A DNA stretch of 64,000 nucleotides from Alloyangia mangrovi. Lineage in GTDB: Bacteria > Pseudomonadota > Alphaproteobacteria > Rhodobacterales > Rhodobacteraceae. The notes beneath the pieces are model-generated. The model did no database searches, was not told where the DNA came from, and saw only the letters and a list, made by a program, of their open reading frames with translations. The position numbers and the translations under genes were made by a program. This document shows positions 46,722 through 56,530 of this stretch, piece after piece (positions within the stretch are counted from its first letter, which is position 1; each line of letters starts with the position of its first letter). The stretch is from positions 62,001-126,000 of the forward strand of contig NZ_NTHN02000009.1 of the NCBI RefSeq assembly GCF_002300555.2, read 5' to 3'.

Positions 46722-47192
46722 TCGGAGCGGCGGGGGCCGCTCACGCGCGGCTCAAGCTCCATGAGCACCCGTGGTTCCCCGAAAGTCTCCGGGGGCGCCG
46801 CGCCGTATCATGGGCCAGTTGGTCAGCTCCACGAGCACCCGAAGGCTCGTTCCAGCCCTGCGTCGCTGGTCAGAAAACTGGAAGATATCCGCAAGGTATG
46901 GCTACCCCTGCTTGAGGTGATCCCTGAAGACCGGACAGCTTGCCAAGCTTGCCGCCAATGATGACGAGGAAGAACAGCATGGCCATTCACCCGATGCCCC
47001 GAGCTATTCGGCGGCAGCCAGCGCGTTCAGGCAATGCTCGGGCACCTGTCCGAGCGCATGTCCAAGCACGAACAAGACGCGCCGAGATTGAACACATGAA
47101 CCACGAGCCTGTGTTGTTTCTATCGGGCCTAGGGAAACGGAATCCCGAAATTGGGAACCATGAGGGCAATGAAGCCGCTAAGTTATTGAAAG
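46722..47192. other. Intergenic stretch between the regulator and tRNA-Val
   Basis: About 470 bases. I see an imperfect direct repeat AGCTCCATGAGCACCCG / AGCTCCACGAGCACCCG (46756 and 46825 regions) and short open frames without family features. The stretch ends at the 3' side of a tRNA gene, a common place for integration, but no integrase or attachment duplicate is visible. Confidence 0.35.
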
Positions 47193-47268
<76 letters not shown>

Positions 47269-47302
47269 GTGAGGGGCGGTTTAGCCAAGCTTGGGGCGGC
47301 TT

Positions 47303-47782
47303 TCAAGCCTGATCCTTCGTCATCGCATCAATCCAGACGCGCGGTCCCGCCCCCTCGCGGCCGCGGCGGTCCGAGGGATTGTAGAGCGGGCAGCTCTCCA
47401 GCGACAGGCAGCCGCAGCCGATGCAGCCGTCGAGCTCGTCGCGGAGCTGCTCGAGCTGGGCAATGCGCGCATCAAGCCGCGCCCGCCAGCCCTGCGACAC
47501 CGCCTGCCAGTCGGCCTTGGAGAGCGCCTTGTCGCGCGGCAGGGCGGCCAGCACCTCACGAATTTCCGCCAGCGGGATCCCGAGTTGCTGCGCCATTCGG
47601 ATGACCGCGATCCGGCGCAGCTCGCGGCGGTCGAAGCGGCGGTGGTTTGCCGCGGTGCGCCAGCTTTCGATGAGGCCCTCGGATTCGTAGAAATGCAGCG
47701 TCGAGACGGCAACCCCGGCGCGGGCGGCAACCTCGCCGACGCTGAGATCATTGGCACGGGGACGGCCGACAGGGCGGGGCAT
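47303..47782 (-). CDS. soxR: Redox-sensitive transcriptional activator SoxR
   Basis: 159 residues. A MerR-type helix-turn-helix (LSVGEVAARAGVAVSTLHFY) is followed by a dimerisation helix and the [2Fe-2S] cluster motif Cys120-x2-Cys123-x-Cys125-x5-Cys131 (CIGCGCLSLESC), which defines SoxR within the MerR family. The ATG at 47782 has GGAG nearby; the longer frame upstream would run over the operator. A SoxR box lies 34 bases upstream, between soxR and a divergent small gene. It responds to redox-cycling compounds through oxidation of the cluster. Confidence 0.95.
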   Translation of the reverse strand: MPRPVGRPRANDLSVGEVAARAGVAVSTLHFYESEGLIESWRTAANHRRFDRRELRRIAVIRMAQQLGIPLAEIREVLAALPRDKALSKADWQAVSQGWRARLDARIAQLEQLRDELDGCIGCGCLSLESCPLYNPSDRRGREGAGPRVWIDAMTKDQA

Positions 47783-47815
47783 GGAGGTCTCCTGCAGGGT
47801 GAGAAAGACGCTTGA

Positions 47816-47833
47816 CCTAAAGTGGACTTGAGG
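47816..47833. promoter_or_regulatory. SoxR box
   Basis: CCTAAAGTGGACTTGAGG matches the known SoxR-binding palindrome CCTCAAGTTAACTTGAGG at 15 of 18 positions. On the plus strand it lies inside a promoter with TTGACC at 47812 and an elongated spacer of about 19 bases, as in other MerR-family targets. Confidence 0.8.
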
Positions 47834-47883
47834 ATGCAGGGTCGCAGGCGTTCCGCGACTCTGCAAGCAAAGAGAGAGACACA

Positions 47884-48078
47884 GTGACCGCTCCGACACC
47901 CAAGACCGCCCCGCACCGCCTGAGACCCGGGATTCTCGAGCTTTTCCAACGCTGGAGGACGGCGCGCCGGATTGCACGGCGCAGCGCCGAGCTGCGCGGC
48001 GATCCCTGGCTGGCGCGTGACGTGGGCCTCGCGGATGGGGGCCCGCCGCCCCCGCCGCCGCTTCGCTACCGCGGCTGA
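47884..48078 (+). CDS. Small Arg-rich protein, DUF1127-like
   Basis: 64 residues from a GTG at 47884, preceded by AGAGAGAGAC. The core LFQRWRTARRIARRSAELRG followed by LARDVGL resembles the DUF1127 pattern (Arg-rich helix, then a DxGL motif). The tail is Pro-rich. It is divergent from soxR and downstream of the SoxR box, so it is the probable direct SoxR target. DUF1127 proteins include RNA-binding and stress-linked members; the role of this one is unknown. Confidence 0.65.
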   Translation: MTAPTPKTAPHRLRPGILELFQRWRTARRIARRSAELRGDPWLARDVGLADGGPPPPPPLRYRG

Positions 48079-48143
48079 ACCGATGTGCTGAAACGAGAAG
48101 AGGCGCGCCTCGGGAAGACCGGACAGCGCGCCTCTTGGAAGAA

Positions 48144-48218
48144 TGGTGGGTGATAAGAGATTTGAACTCCTGACATCTTCGATGTGAACGAAGCGCTCTA
48201 CCACTGAGCTAATCACCC
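48144..48218 (-). tRNA. tRNA-Val (anticodon CAC)
   Basis: 75 bases on the minus strand with acceptor GGGTGAT/ATCACCC, anticodon loop TTCACAT in a CTTCG/CGAAG stem, T arm GTTCAAATC and encoded CCA. It is nearly identical in the stems to the tRNA-Val at 47.2 kb, from which it differs mainly in the anticodon loop and T arm. Confidence 0.95.
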
Positions 48219-48354
48219 GGTAGGCGGGCTTTTACTCATATGGCATGGGGGGGCGCAAGAGGGATCGGGGCAAAAAAAATCACAAATCTTTCGGCCTGCC
48301 GCGACGACATCCCGGAGGGCGCGACCGCCGCGGCGCTTGGCCCGGCCGTCGGTG

Positions 48355-48411
48355 ATTTCGGGGGCTCTGCCCCCGTCCGCTGGCGCGGACTCCCCCGGGA
48401 TATTTGGACCT
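48355..48411. repeat. REP-like intergenic repeat with two hairpins
   Basis: CGGGGGCTCTGCCCCCG and GTCCGCTGGCGCGGAC stand side by side, followed by CTCCCCCGGGATATTT. From general knowledge, repeats of this build are scattered between genes in Rhodobacteraceae genomes. I see only this copy in the window. Confidence 0.55.
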
Positions 48412-48453
48412 AGAAGAAAGGCAATGCGCTAACGGGCACTCGAAGAAATGCAA

Positions 48454-48479
48454 AGGGGCGGACCCGAAGGCCCGCCCCT
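48454..48479 (-). terminator. lon terminator
   Basis: On the minus strand AGGGGCGGGCC-TTCG-GGTCCGCCCCT forms an 11-base-pair stem (one G-T wobble) with a stable TTCG tetraloop, 24 bases beyond the lon stop. Confidence 0.75.
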
Positions 48480-48502
48480 GAAACTTTGTGCCGTGGTGCC
48501 GG

Positions 48503-50909
48503 TCAGTGCGCCGTGGCGCCGGTGGCCTTGTCTTCCTTGGCGCGCAGGGCGGCGGCGGCCTCCTCGGCCTCCTCGTCCCACTCGATGGGTTCGGGCTTGC
48601 CGATGAGCGCCATCTCCAGCACCTCGGAGACGTGCTTGACCGGGATGATCTCGAGACCGGTCTTCACGTTCTCCGGCAGCTCGGCAAGGTCCTTCTCGTT
48701 CTCTTCCGGGATGAACACCGTCTTGATGCCCCCCCCGCAGAGCCGCGAGCAGTTTCTCCTTGAGGCCGCCGATGGCCGAGGCGTTGCCACGCAGGGTGAC
48801 CTCGCCGGTCATGGCGATGTCCTTGCGCACCGGCAGGCCGGTCAGCACCGAGACGATCGCCGTCACCATCGCCAGGCCGGCCGAGGGGCCGTCCTTGGGC
48901 GTGGCGCCGTCCGGCACGTGGACGTGGATGTCCATCTTGTCGAACTTCGGCGGCTTCACCCCGAGCTGCGGCGAGATCGAGCGCACGTAGCTCGAGGCCG
49001 CCTCGATCGACTCCTTCATCACGTCGCCGAGCTTGCCGGTGGTCTTCATCCGGCCCTTGCCCGGCAGGCGCAGCGCCTCGATCTGCAGCAGGTCGCCGCC
49101 GACCGACGTATAGGCAAGCCCCGTGACGACACCCACCTGGTTCTCATCCTCGGCCAGGCCGTAGCGGAACTTCTTCACGCCGAGGAAGTCGTCGAGATTC
49201 TCGCGCGTGACCTCCACGTGCTTGGTCTCGCCCTTGACGATCTTGGTCACGGCCTTGCGCGCCAGCTTGGCCACCTCGCGTTCGAGGTTCCGCACACCGG
49301 CCTCGCGCGTGTAGTAACGCAGGATGTCGGTGAGCGCCTCGTCGGTGACCGAGAACTCGCCCTTCTTCAGGCCATGCGCCTTGATCTGCTTGTCGAGCAG
49401 GTGGCGCTTGGTGATCTCGAGCTTCTCGTCCTCGGTGTAGCCCGAGAGCGGGATGATCTCCATCCGGTCGAGAAGCGGGCCGGGCATGTTGTACGAGTTC
49501 GAGGTCGTCACGAACATGACGTTCGAAAGGTCGTATTCCACCTCGAGGTAGTGGTCGACGAAGGTGCCGTTCTGTTCGGGGTCGAGCACCTCGAGCATGG
49601 CCGACGCCGGGTCGCCACGGAAGTCCTGCCCCATCTTGTCGATCTCGTCGAGCAGGATGAGCGGGTTCGTGGTCTTCGCCTTCTTCAGCGCCTGGATGAT
49701 CTTGCCCGGCATCGAGCCGATGTAGGTCCGGCGGTGGCCGCGGATCTCGGATTCGTCACGCACGCCGCCCAGCGAGATGCGGATGAACTCGCGCCCGGTG
49801 GCCTTGGCCATCGACTTGCCCAGCGAAGTCTTGCCCACGCCCGGCGGGCCGACGAGGCAGAGGATCGGCCCCTTCAGCTTCTGGCTGCGCGCCTGCACAG
49901 CGAGATACTCGACGATGCGTTCCTTGACCTTGTCGAGGCTGTAGTGGTCGTGGTCGAGGATTTCCTGGGCGCGGCCTAGGTCCTTCTTCACGCGGCTCTT
50001 CACGCCCCACGGAATGGACAGCATCCAGTCGAGGTAGTTGCGCACCACGGTGGCCTCGGCGGACATCGGGCTCATGTTGCGCAGCTTCTTGAGTTCGGCC
50101 TCGGCCTTTTCCTTGGCCTCTTTCGAGAGCTTGGTGGCCTCGATCTTCTCGGCCAGCTCGTTGATCTCGTTCTGGCCGTCCTCGCCGTCGCCGAGTTCCT
50201 TCTGAATGGCCTTCATCTGCTCATTCAGGTAGTACTCGCGCTGGGTCTTCTCCATCTGCGACTTGACGCGGGTCTTGATCTTCTTCTCGACCTGCAGGAC
50301 CGAAAGCTCGCCCTGCATCAGGCCATAGACCTTCTCGAGACGCTCGCTCACCGGCAGCGTTTCCAGAAGCTCCTGCTTCTGCTCGACCTCGATGCCGAGA
50401 TGGCCCGCGACAAGGTCGGCAAGCTTGGCCGGATCGGTGGTCTCGGACACCGCCGAGAGCGCCTCTTCGGGGATGTTCTTCTTGACCTTGGCGTAGCGCT
50501 CGAATTCCTCGCCGACGGTGCGCACCAGCGCGGTGATCGCGGCGGGGTCGCCCGGCATCTCGGAGAGATACTCGGCCTTGGCTTCGAAGAAGCGCTCGTT
50601 CTCGAGGTATTCGGTAATCTTGACGCGCGCCTGCCCCTCGACCAGCACCTTCACGGTACCGTCGGGCAGCTTCAGCAGCTGCAGCACGTTGGCGAGCACG
50701 CCGGTCTTGTAGATACCGTCGGAATCTGGATCATCGACGGCGGGATCGATCTGGGCGGCAAGCAGGATCTGCTTGTCGTCCGCCATCACCTCTTCCAGCG
50801 CGTGCACCGATTTCTCGCGCCCTACGAAGAGCGGCACGATCATGTGCGGGAACACGACGATGTCCCGCAGCGGCAGCACCGGATAGGATGTGTTGAGAGG
50901 CTGTTGCAT
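48503..50909 (-). CDS. lon: ATP-dependent protease Lon, frameshifted as read
   Basis: About 801 residues after correction. The N-terminal substrate domain starts [20 protein letters not shown]. The AAA+ domain has Walker A GPPGVGKT, Walker [10 protein letters not shown] and the RTYIGSMPG loop. The protease domain holds catalytic Ser ([11 protein letters not shown], about 674) and Lys ([10 protein letters not shown], about 717). Just after the Lys a run of eight C on the plus strand (48729-48736) breaks the frame; removing one base gives [19 protein letters not shown] and a normal end. ATG 50909 has AAGGA six bases upstream. A core housekeeping protease broken in this way suggests a sequence error. 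Confidence 0.95.
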
Positions 50910-51137
50910 ACGCATTCCTTGCTACTGGCAGGACGGTCCGGCCCCGGATATCGGCGACCTCTGCCGTCCCCTGTCGAGGTATTCAGGTGGGGCGCAGACG
51001 CTAACATTTCAAGCGTGCCGGACCCGTTTCCCACCAATGTGACGCTCCGCTGCGCCGGGCGCAAGCGGGCAATTCGCGGAAGGCGGGAGATTGCGGGGGG
51101 GCGCGGCACCAAAACCTTGAATCAGCCTTAACGGCAA

Positions 51138-51155
51138 CACCGGAAACCACCGGTG
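51138..51155 (-). terminator. Possible terminator of the ene-reductase gene
   Basis: CACCGG and CCGGTG around a six-base loop, about 20 bases beyond the stop at 51174. The stem is short. Confidence 0.35.
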
Positions 51156-51173
51156 CCGCGTCCCCCACCGCCC

Positions 51174-52265
51174 TCAGGCGGCCTCGGTCAGCGTCGGGTA
51201 GTCGGTGTAACCTTCCGCCCCGCCGCCGTAGAAGGTGCCCTGATCGCCCTCGTTGAGCGGCGCGGCCTTCTCGAGGCGCGTCACGAGGTCGGGGTTCGAG
51301 ATGAACGGCCGGCCGAAGGCCACGAGATCGGCCTTGCCCGAGGCGACGGCCTCGATGGCCATCTCGCGGTCATAGCCGTTGTTGCCCATCCAGACGCCCT
51401 CGTAGAGCGCGTGCAGCTTGTCGAGGCTCTCGCCCTCGTTCAGCGCGCGCGGGCCGCCGGTGGTGCCTTCGACCACGTGCAGATAGGCCAGCTTGTAGGC
51501 GTTGAGCTTGCGCACGACGTAGTCGAACAACGGCTGCGGGTCGGCGTCGGTGATGCCGTTGGCCGGCGAGAAGGGCGACAGGCGCAGGCCAGTGCGATCG
51601 GCACCGATCTCGTCGGTCACCGCGTCCAGCACCTCGAAGAGGAAGCGTGCCCGGTTCTCGATCGAGCCGCCGTACTGGTCGTCGCGCTGGTTGGCACCGG
51701 TCTTGAGGAACTGGTCGATCAGGTAGCCGTTGGCGCCATGCACCTCGACGCCGTCGAAGCCGGCCTCGATCGCGGCGCGGGCGGCGTGGCGGTAGTCGGC
51801 GACGATGCCGGCGATCTCATCGGTTTCCAGCGCGCGGGGCGTCGAGGTTTCCTCGAAGCCGTTCAGCGTGAAGGTCTTGCCGCCTGCCGGGATGGCCGAG
51901 GGCGCGACGGGCGCCTGCCCGTCCGGCTGCAGCGAAGTGTGGCTGATCCGGCCGACGTGCCAGAGCTGGATGACGATCTTGCCGCCTTCGGCGTGCACGG
52001 CATCCGTCACCTTCTTCCAGGCCTCCACCTGCCCCGGCGAGTAGATTCCCGGGGTCTGGATGTAGCCCTTGCCCTGCGGCGAGATCTGCGAGGCTTCGGT
52101 GACGATGAGCCCGGCGCCGGCGCGCTGGCGGTAGTATTCGACGTGGAGATCGTTCACCTCGGCGGTGTCATTGTCTGCGCGGTTGCGGGTGAGCGGAGCC
52201 ATCACAACGCGGTTGGCCATCTCGATGGCGCCGGCGGTGAAGGGGGTAAACAGGGCCTCGGTCAT
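51174..52265 (-). CDS. Old Yellow Enzyme family alkene reductase (N-ethylmaleimide reductase type)
   Basis: 363 residues of an FMN-binding TIM barrel. LFTPFTAGAIEMANRVVMAP with LTRNRADND opens the family, IVIQLWHVGRISH is the FMN-contact strand, the active-site pair His-x2-Asn is in VEVHGANGYLIDQFLK, and AFGRPFISNPDLV binds the phosphate. It reduces activated C=C bonds with NAD(P)H, for example in detoxification of electrophiles. It is monocistronic. A 13-base direct repeat upstream might serve a regulator. Confidence 0.93.
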   Translation of the reverse strand: MTEALFTPFTAGAIEMANRVVMAPLTRNRADNDTAEVNDLHVEYYRQRAGAGLIVTEASQISPQGKGYIQTPGIYSPGQVEAWKKVTDAVHAEGGKIVIQLWHVGRISHTSLQPDGQAPVAPSAIPAGGKTFTLNGFEETSTPRALETDEIAGIVADYRHAARAAIEAGFDGVEVHGANGYLIDQFLKTGANQRDDQYGGSIENRARFLFEVLDAVTDEIGADRTGLRLSPFSPANGITDADPQPLFDYVVRKLNAYKLAYLHVVEGTTGGPRALNEGESLDKLHALYEGVWMGNNGYDREMAIEAVASGKADLVAFGRPFISNPDLVTRLEKAAPLNEGDQGTFYGGGAEGYTDYPTLTEAA

Positions 52266-52361
52266 GGAGCGTCTCCCTTGCTTTGGGCCTAGATCCTACC
52301 GGGCGGACCCCGGCGTCGGACTGCAAAGATAGGCACGTGCTGCGGCGCGGCAACCGCGCAG

Positions 52362-52403
52362 AGCGCTGTGCGGAAATGCACGGAGGACATAGCGCTGTGC
52401 GGA
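52362..52403. repeat. Direct repeat AGCGCTGTGCGGA
   Basis: Two exact 13-base copies at 52362 and 52391, starting 29 bases apart, upstream of the ene-reductase and downstream of tgt. Function unknown; it could be an operator or a small duplication. Confidence 0.4.
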
Positions 52404-52420
52404 TGGGCCCAAACGCAGAA

Positions 52421-52446
52421 GCGGCGCCACGGTACCGCGGCGCCGC
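52421..52446 (-). terminator. tgt terminator hairpin
   Basis: GCGGCGCC and GGCGCCGC flank a nested palindrome CGGTACCG, forming an almost continuous 26-base symmetric structure 40 bases beyond the tgt stop. On the minus strand the single internal mismatch becomes a G-T pair. Confidence 0.55.
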
Positions 52447-52485
52447 CTCTGGATCGGTTCAGGCCCCCTTGGCGGAGGCGCCGCA

Positions 52486-53613
52486 TCAGAGCGGGGGGAT
52501 GTCGCCCTCGGCGCGCTGCGTGTGGAACTGCTCTTCGAAGGCGGCGAAGGTGCCGCTTGCGATGGCGTCGCGCATCCCCTGCATAAGCTCCTGGTAATAA
52601 TGCAGGTTGTGCCAAGTCAGCAGCATCCCCGAGATCATCTCCCCGGCGCGGTAGACGTGGTGCAGATAGGCGCGCGAGTAGCTGCGGCAGGCCGGGCAAC
52701 TGCAGTGCTCATCGAGCGGGCGCGGGTCGTCCTGGTGGCGGGCGTTCTTGATGTTGACCATGCCATGCCGGGTCCAGGCCTGGCCGGTGCGGCCCGAGCG
52801 CGAGGGCAGCACGCAGTCCATCATGTCGATGCCGCGTTTCACCGCGCCGACGATGTCGTCGGGCTTGCCGACGCCCATCAGGTAGCGCGGCTTGTCCTCT
52901 GGCAGTTGGCCGGGCGCGAAATCGAGCACCTTGAACATCGCCTCCTGCCCCTCGCCCACGGCGAGGCCGCCAACCGCGTAGCCGTCGAATCCGATGGAGG
53001 TCAGCGCCTCGGCGCTCTCGCCGCGCAGGTCCTCTTCGAGCCCGCCCTGTTGGATGCCGAAGAGCATGTGGCCGGGCCGGTCGCCAAAGGCATCGCGCGA
53101 GCGCTGTGCCCATCGCATCGACAGGCGCATGCTCTGCTCGATGCGCTTGCGGTCGGCGGGCAGCGCCGGGCATTCGTCGAAGCACATGACGATGTCCGAG
53201 CCGAGCAGCCGCTGGATCTCCATCGAGCTTTCCGGCGAGAGCATGTGCTTGGAGCCGTCGATATGGCTCTTGAAGGTGACCCCTTCCTCGGTGAGCTTGC
53301 GCAGGCCGGACAGGCTCATCACCTGGAAGCCGCCGGAGTCCGTCAGGATCGGCCGCTCCCAGTTCATGAACTTGTGCAGCCCGCCGAGCCGTGCCACGCG
53401 CTCCGCGCCGGGGCGCAGCATCAGGTGGTAGGTATTGCCGAGCAGGATGTCGGCGCCGGTGGCGCGCACGTTTTCGGGCAGCATCGCCTTGACGGTGGCG
53501 GCGGTGCCCACGGGCATGAAGGCGGGGGTGCGGATCTCGCCGCGCGGGGTGGAGATCACCCCGGTGCGTGCGGCTCCGTCCCGGCCATGAAGGGTAAAGG
53601 AGGTCAGGCTCAT
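52486..53613 (-). CDS. tgt: tRNA-guanine transglycosylase
   Basis: 375 residues, normal length. The sequence shows [20 protein letters not shown], the catalytic region [13 protein letters not shown], the substrate pocket [20 protein letters not shown], and zinc ligands in [16 protein letters not shown]. It exchanges guanine-34 for the queuosine precursor in tRNAs for Asp, Asn, His and Tyr. The ATG at 53613 has AAGGAGG upstream, so the long frame before it is ignored. Confidence 0.96.
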   Translation of the reverse strand: MSLTSFTLHGRDGAARTGVISTPRGEIRTPAFMPVGTAATVKAMLPENVRATGADILLGNTYHLMLRPGAERVARLGGLHKFMNWERPILTDSGGFQVMSLSGLRKLTEEGVTFKSHIDGSKHMLSPESSMEIQRLLGSDIVMCFDECPALPADRKRIEQSMRLSMRWAQRSRDAFGDRPGHMLFGIQQGGLEEDLRGESAEALTSIGFDGYAVGGLAVGEGQEAMFKVLDFAPGQLPEDKPRYLMGVGKPDDIVGAVKRGIDMMDCVLPSRSGRTGQAWTRHGMVNIKNARHQDDPRPLDEHCSCPACRSYSRAYLHHVYRAGEMISGMLLTWHNLHYYQELMQGMRDAIASGTFAAFEEQFHTQRAEGDIPPL

Positions 53614-53732
53614 GCGGTTCCTCTGCCCCAAAGCGGGGGATTTGCCAAGGGGCCAGCCCGGCCGCATGGCGCAAAGCAACCTGCGCCGAGGCCGGGCGGC
53701 GGTCTCAGTCCCGGCGCGGCGGGAGGTCCCGC

Positions 53733-54533
53733 TCAGGCGCGCGGCTCGGCCTCGACGCGGGAGCCGCGGAGCAGCCAGAGCCCATAGACCAGGTTCGGCA
53801 GGACGATCAGCAGCGGCACCACCAGCAGCCCCGGCGTCACCTCGAGACCGCCCGCCGCCTGCAACTCCTTCAGGTCGGCCATCGCGCCTGCGCTCAGCAC
53901 CACGAGGAAGGTCGCGCAGTCCCAGAGCGCGTGAACGAGGATGGCACCCCAGAGCGAGCCGGTGCGCAACAGGATCGCCATGAGCATGAGCCCGGTGCAG
54001 GAGGCCGCCAGCGCCTGCATCACCGCCAGTGTGAAGCTGCCTGTCAGAAAGCCGTTGAGCACATGCACCAGGCCAAAGGCGCCGGTGGTGCATAGGATCG
54101 CCGGCCAGGGCCGCAGCCGCTCGCGCAGCGCGCCGAAGAGCACGCCGCGAAACATCACTTCCTCGGAAAAGCCGACGAGCAGCGTGTTGGCCAGCACCAG
54201 AAGCACCACGTCCGGGGCGGGCAATCCCAGCACCACCGCCAGCCCGAACATCGCGAGTACGATCAGCGCCGGCAGCCAGAGCAGCTTCAGCGTGCCGGGT
54301 GCCGGAGCTCGGAAGCCGAGATCGCGCCAGCCGCGCCAGGCAATCACGCAGACCAGCAGCACACCCGCCAGCGCGATCTGCCAAGCGATGCCCTGCGTCG
54401 CCATGTCCTCAAGCTCGACCGGTTTGCCCCGGAGCCCTGCGCCGAAGATCGTCACCGCCACCCACGCGACCAGCGTGCCGCAAGCGATGCCGAGGCGATG
54501 GCCGCCGCCAGAGGACTGCGCCACATCCGTCAT
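53733..54533 (-). CDS. CPBP family intramembrane metalloprotease
   Basis: 266 residues, seven or eight hydrophobic helices. The Abi/CAAX protease motif Glu-Glu-x3-Arg is at 124-129 (FSEEVMFRG), followed by the second and third His-containing motifs FGLVHVLNG and [13 protein letters not shown]. Family members cleave within membranes or act in bacteriocin immunity; the target is unknown. It is separated from tgt by about 120 bases. Confidence 0.88.
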   Translation of the reverse strand: MTDVAQSSGGGHRLGIACGTLVAWVAVTIFGAGLRGKPVELEDMATQGIAWQIALAGVLLVCVIAWRGWRDLGFRAPAPGTLKLLWLPALIVLAMFGLAVVLGLPAPDVVLLVLANTLLVGFSEEVMFRGVLFGALRERLRPWPAILCTTGAFGLVHVLNGFLTGSFTLAVMQALAASCTGLMLMAILLRTGSLWGAILVHALWDCATFLVVLSAGAMADLKELQAAGGLEVTPGLLVVPLLIVLPNLVYGLWLLRGSRVEAEPRA

Positions 54534-54561
54534 TCATCGTTCTCCCTACAGCCATACCGGC

Positions 54562-55183
54562 TCATTCAATCGACACCACCAGCTCGAAGTTCTGCGGCGT
54601 GTCTTGCGTGCTGACCACCTCGACGTTGACATCCCCGGATTGCGGCAGCGGGCCCTTGAAGGGCACCGTGGCATCCGTGCCTTCGAGCAGGATCGACCCA
54701 TCCGGGTTGCGCAGGATGTAATACATCGCACCGCCCTTCGGAACGATGTGCAGGTCGAGCACCTGCCCCGCCCGCGCGCCCAGCGCGAATTGCTTCGCCC
54801 CCCCCGGCCTCGAGCGATCCGGCAAGCGTGGCGCCGCTGGTGCCCGGGGCGAAGCTGATGCGCTCAGGGGCGAAGGCGGCCTTTTCCGCAGCCCGCGCCA
54901 AGGCGCCCTCGGCCGCGTCCGCATCCGCCAAATCGAGCGACTCGACGGTTCCATCCCGGTAGCCGAAGCACTGCCAGATGCGCCCGTCGCCATCCTCTAG
55001 GAAAACCATCGTGCCGGCCTCTGAGTACATGCTGTCGATCACCTCGCCGCCGGGCTGCGCGGCGGCGCCGCTTTCGATCAGCTTGTCGATGCATCCATCG
55101 ATCACCGGCTGGACAAGCGGATCCTCGGCCCGGGCGGCATGGCCGAGGCAGAGTGCTGTCAGAAGCAGGGGCAGTGACTTCAT
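54562..55183 (-). CDS. Exported protein with a PPC-like C-terminal domain, frameshifted as read
   Basis: About 206 residues after correction. A signal peptide (cleavage near ARA, residue 19) is followed by a region with two Cys (IDGCIDKLIESG, IWQCFGYRDGTVESL). The tail, KQFALGARAGQVLDLHIVP with YYILRNPDGSILLEGTDA, resembles the beta-sandwich of bacterial pre-peptidase C-terminal domains. The two parts are separated by an eight-C run (54798-54805); deleting one base joins EAGG to AKQF. I do not recognise a named family for the whole protein. Confidence 0.65.
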
Positions 55184-55496
55184 GGTCTTTCCTCCTCGCT
55201 GTCGTTCCACCCATAGCACAGGCGATTGGCGCAACCTATCGAACTCGCGCGGCAGATCCGTCTCCCGGCACTCGAAGCCGGGCGCAGCATCGCCCGATTC
55301 TTCGGCGCTTCGATCCTCATCGCGCGCCGCTCCTCCCGCTGCGCCGTGCACCCGGCGAAATCCAACAGTCCTGCAACAATCGCCGCGCAAAGACGGAGAG
55401 GCAGGTGCTGCACCTTCGGATCGACCGGAGCCGACCCGCCCCCGCGTGGTGCCACGTCGGGCGTTACCCGCAACGATCAGTACGAGGAGTGACGGC
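55184..55496. other. Divergent intergenic region
   Basis: About 310 bases between the exported protein gene and the EamA gene. Apart from the ribosome-binding sites at both ends (AGGAGG-type on the minus side, GAGGAG at 55484-55489), I see no gene, RNA or clear operator. Confidence 0.4.
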
Positions 55497-56501
55497 GTGA
55501 AGGACAGCTTCAATGACAAGCCATGCGCGCGCCGCAGGGAGAGGCGCCCCTACACGGCCATGGGGGACTGGTTCGTTGACTGGCGCGGTCTCGTACCGAG
55601 GCCGAGCGCACATCTTCCCCTGCTCTGGGGCATCGGGATGGTGACCCTGATCGGCAGCCTCCTTGCGGTCGAGCCGACGCTGAACCGGATGGGGGCCGCG
55701 CTGGGGGCGGGCTCGCTCGGCCTCGCCGCATGGTCCAACCTCGTCGGGGCGCTGCTCTGCCTCGGACTGTCGATCTTTCGCAACGGGCCGCCGCGCCTGC
55801 ACCTGCGGCATGTTCCCTTCTTTCTGGCCTGGACGCTGGTGCTTGGCTGCCTTTTCAAGGTCTGGCTCGTGGTGGTCGCCCGAGAGGTCGAGGCAAGCAC
55901 GATCGCCCTTGTCGTCAGCACCCGTGCCTTCATGGTCTTCGGCCTTGCGGCGGTGATCGCCATGGAACGCCCGACGCTGCGGCGCTGTGCCGGGCTCGGA
56001 GTGGGCCTCGCCGCGATCTCGGGACTGCTGCTGGCGCGAGGGGCGGACATCGGCGGGACATCGGCGCTCTGGCTTTTCGCCGCTCTCGGCCTGCCGCTCC
56101 TGCTGGCCGTTCATACGCTGTTGATGGCGATGCGTCCGAAGGACCTGGACAGCTTTGCCACCACCGGGATCATGCTGCTGCTCGCAGGGAGCGTGCTGGC
56201 GATCCTGGCGCAGCAGAGCGGGCAGCTCCGCCTCCCACCCGAGGCATTCGGACCGCTCGCGCTTATCATCCTGACAGTCGGCGCGACAGCTGGGGTCGCC
56301 GTGGCTCTCGCGCTCGATCTGGTGTCCCGCGTCGGCCCGGTCTTTGCCAGCCAGATGGCCTATGTCCAGACGATCGCCGGGATCCTCTGGAGCATGCTCC
56401 TGCTCAAGGAAGACGTGCCGCCGATGACACTGGTGGCCGCGGCGCTGGTCTTCCTCGGGTTCTGGCTGGTGCAGCCGCGGGCCAGACCACGGACCGCATA
56501 G
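55497..56501 (+). CDS. EamA/DMT family transporter
   Basis: 334 residues from a GTG at 55497 with GAGGAG seven bases upstream; an ATG at 55560 is the alternative. About ten hydrophobic helices form two five-helix EamA repeats, with VVAREVEASTIALVVSTRAF and the final VGPVFASQMAYVQTIAGILW being typical. Drug/metabolite transporters export amino acids or other small solutes; the cargo is unknown. It converges on the ectoine operon, with 29 bases between the two stops. Confidence 0.85.
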   Translation: MKDSFNDKPCARRRERRPYTAMGDWFVDWRGLVPRPSAHLPLLWGIGMVTLIGSLLAVEPTLNRMGAALGAGSLGLAAWSNLVGALLCLGLSIFRNGPPRLHLRHVPFFLAWTLVLGCLFKVWLVVVAREVEASTIALVVSTRAFMVFGLAAVIAMERPTLRRCAGLGVGLAAISGLLLARGADIGGTSALWLFAALGLPLLLAVHTLLMAMRPKDLDSFATTGIMLLLAGSVLAILAQQSGQLRLPPEAFGPLALIILTVGATAGVAVALALDLVSRVGPVFASQMAYVQTIAGILWSMLLLKEDVPPMTLVAAALVFLGFWLVQPRARPRTA

Positions 56502-56530
56502 AGCCCGGAGCCGCGGCCCGCGCGCTTGTT

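Larger units (their letters stand above)
48219..48502. other. Intergenic region between tRNA-Val and lon
   Basis: Holds an A8 tract near 48273, the REP-like double hairpin (48355-48411) and the lon terminator (48454-48479). No coding sequence is evident. Confidence 0.5.

Noticed and set aside
46722-47192. Genomic island or prophage attachment at the tRNA-Val
   Set aside because: No integrase gene and no duplicated tRNA end were found in the window.
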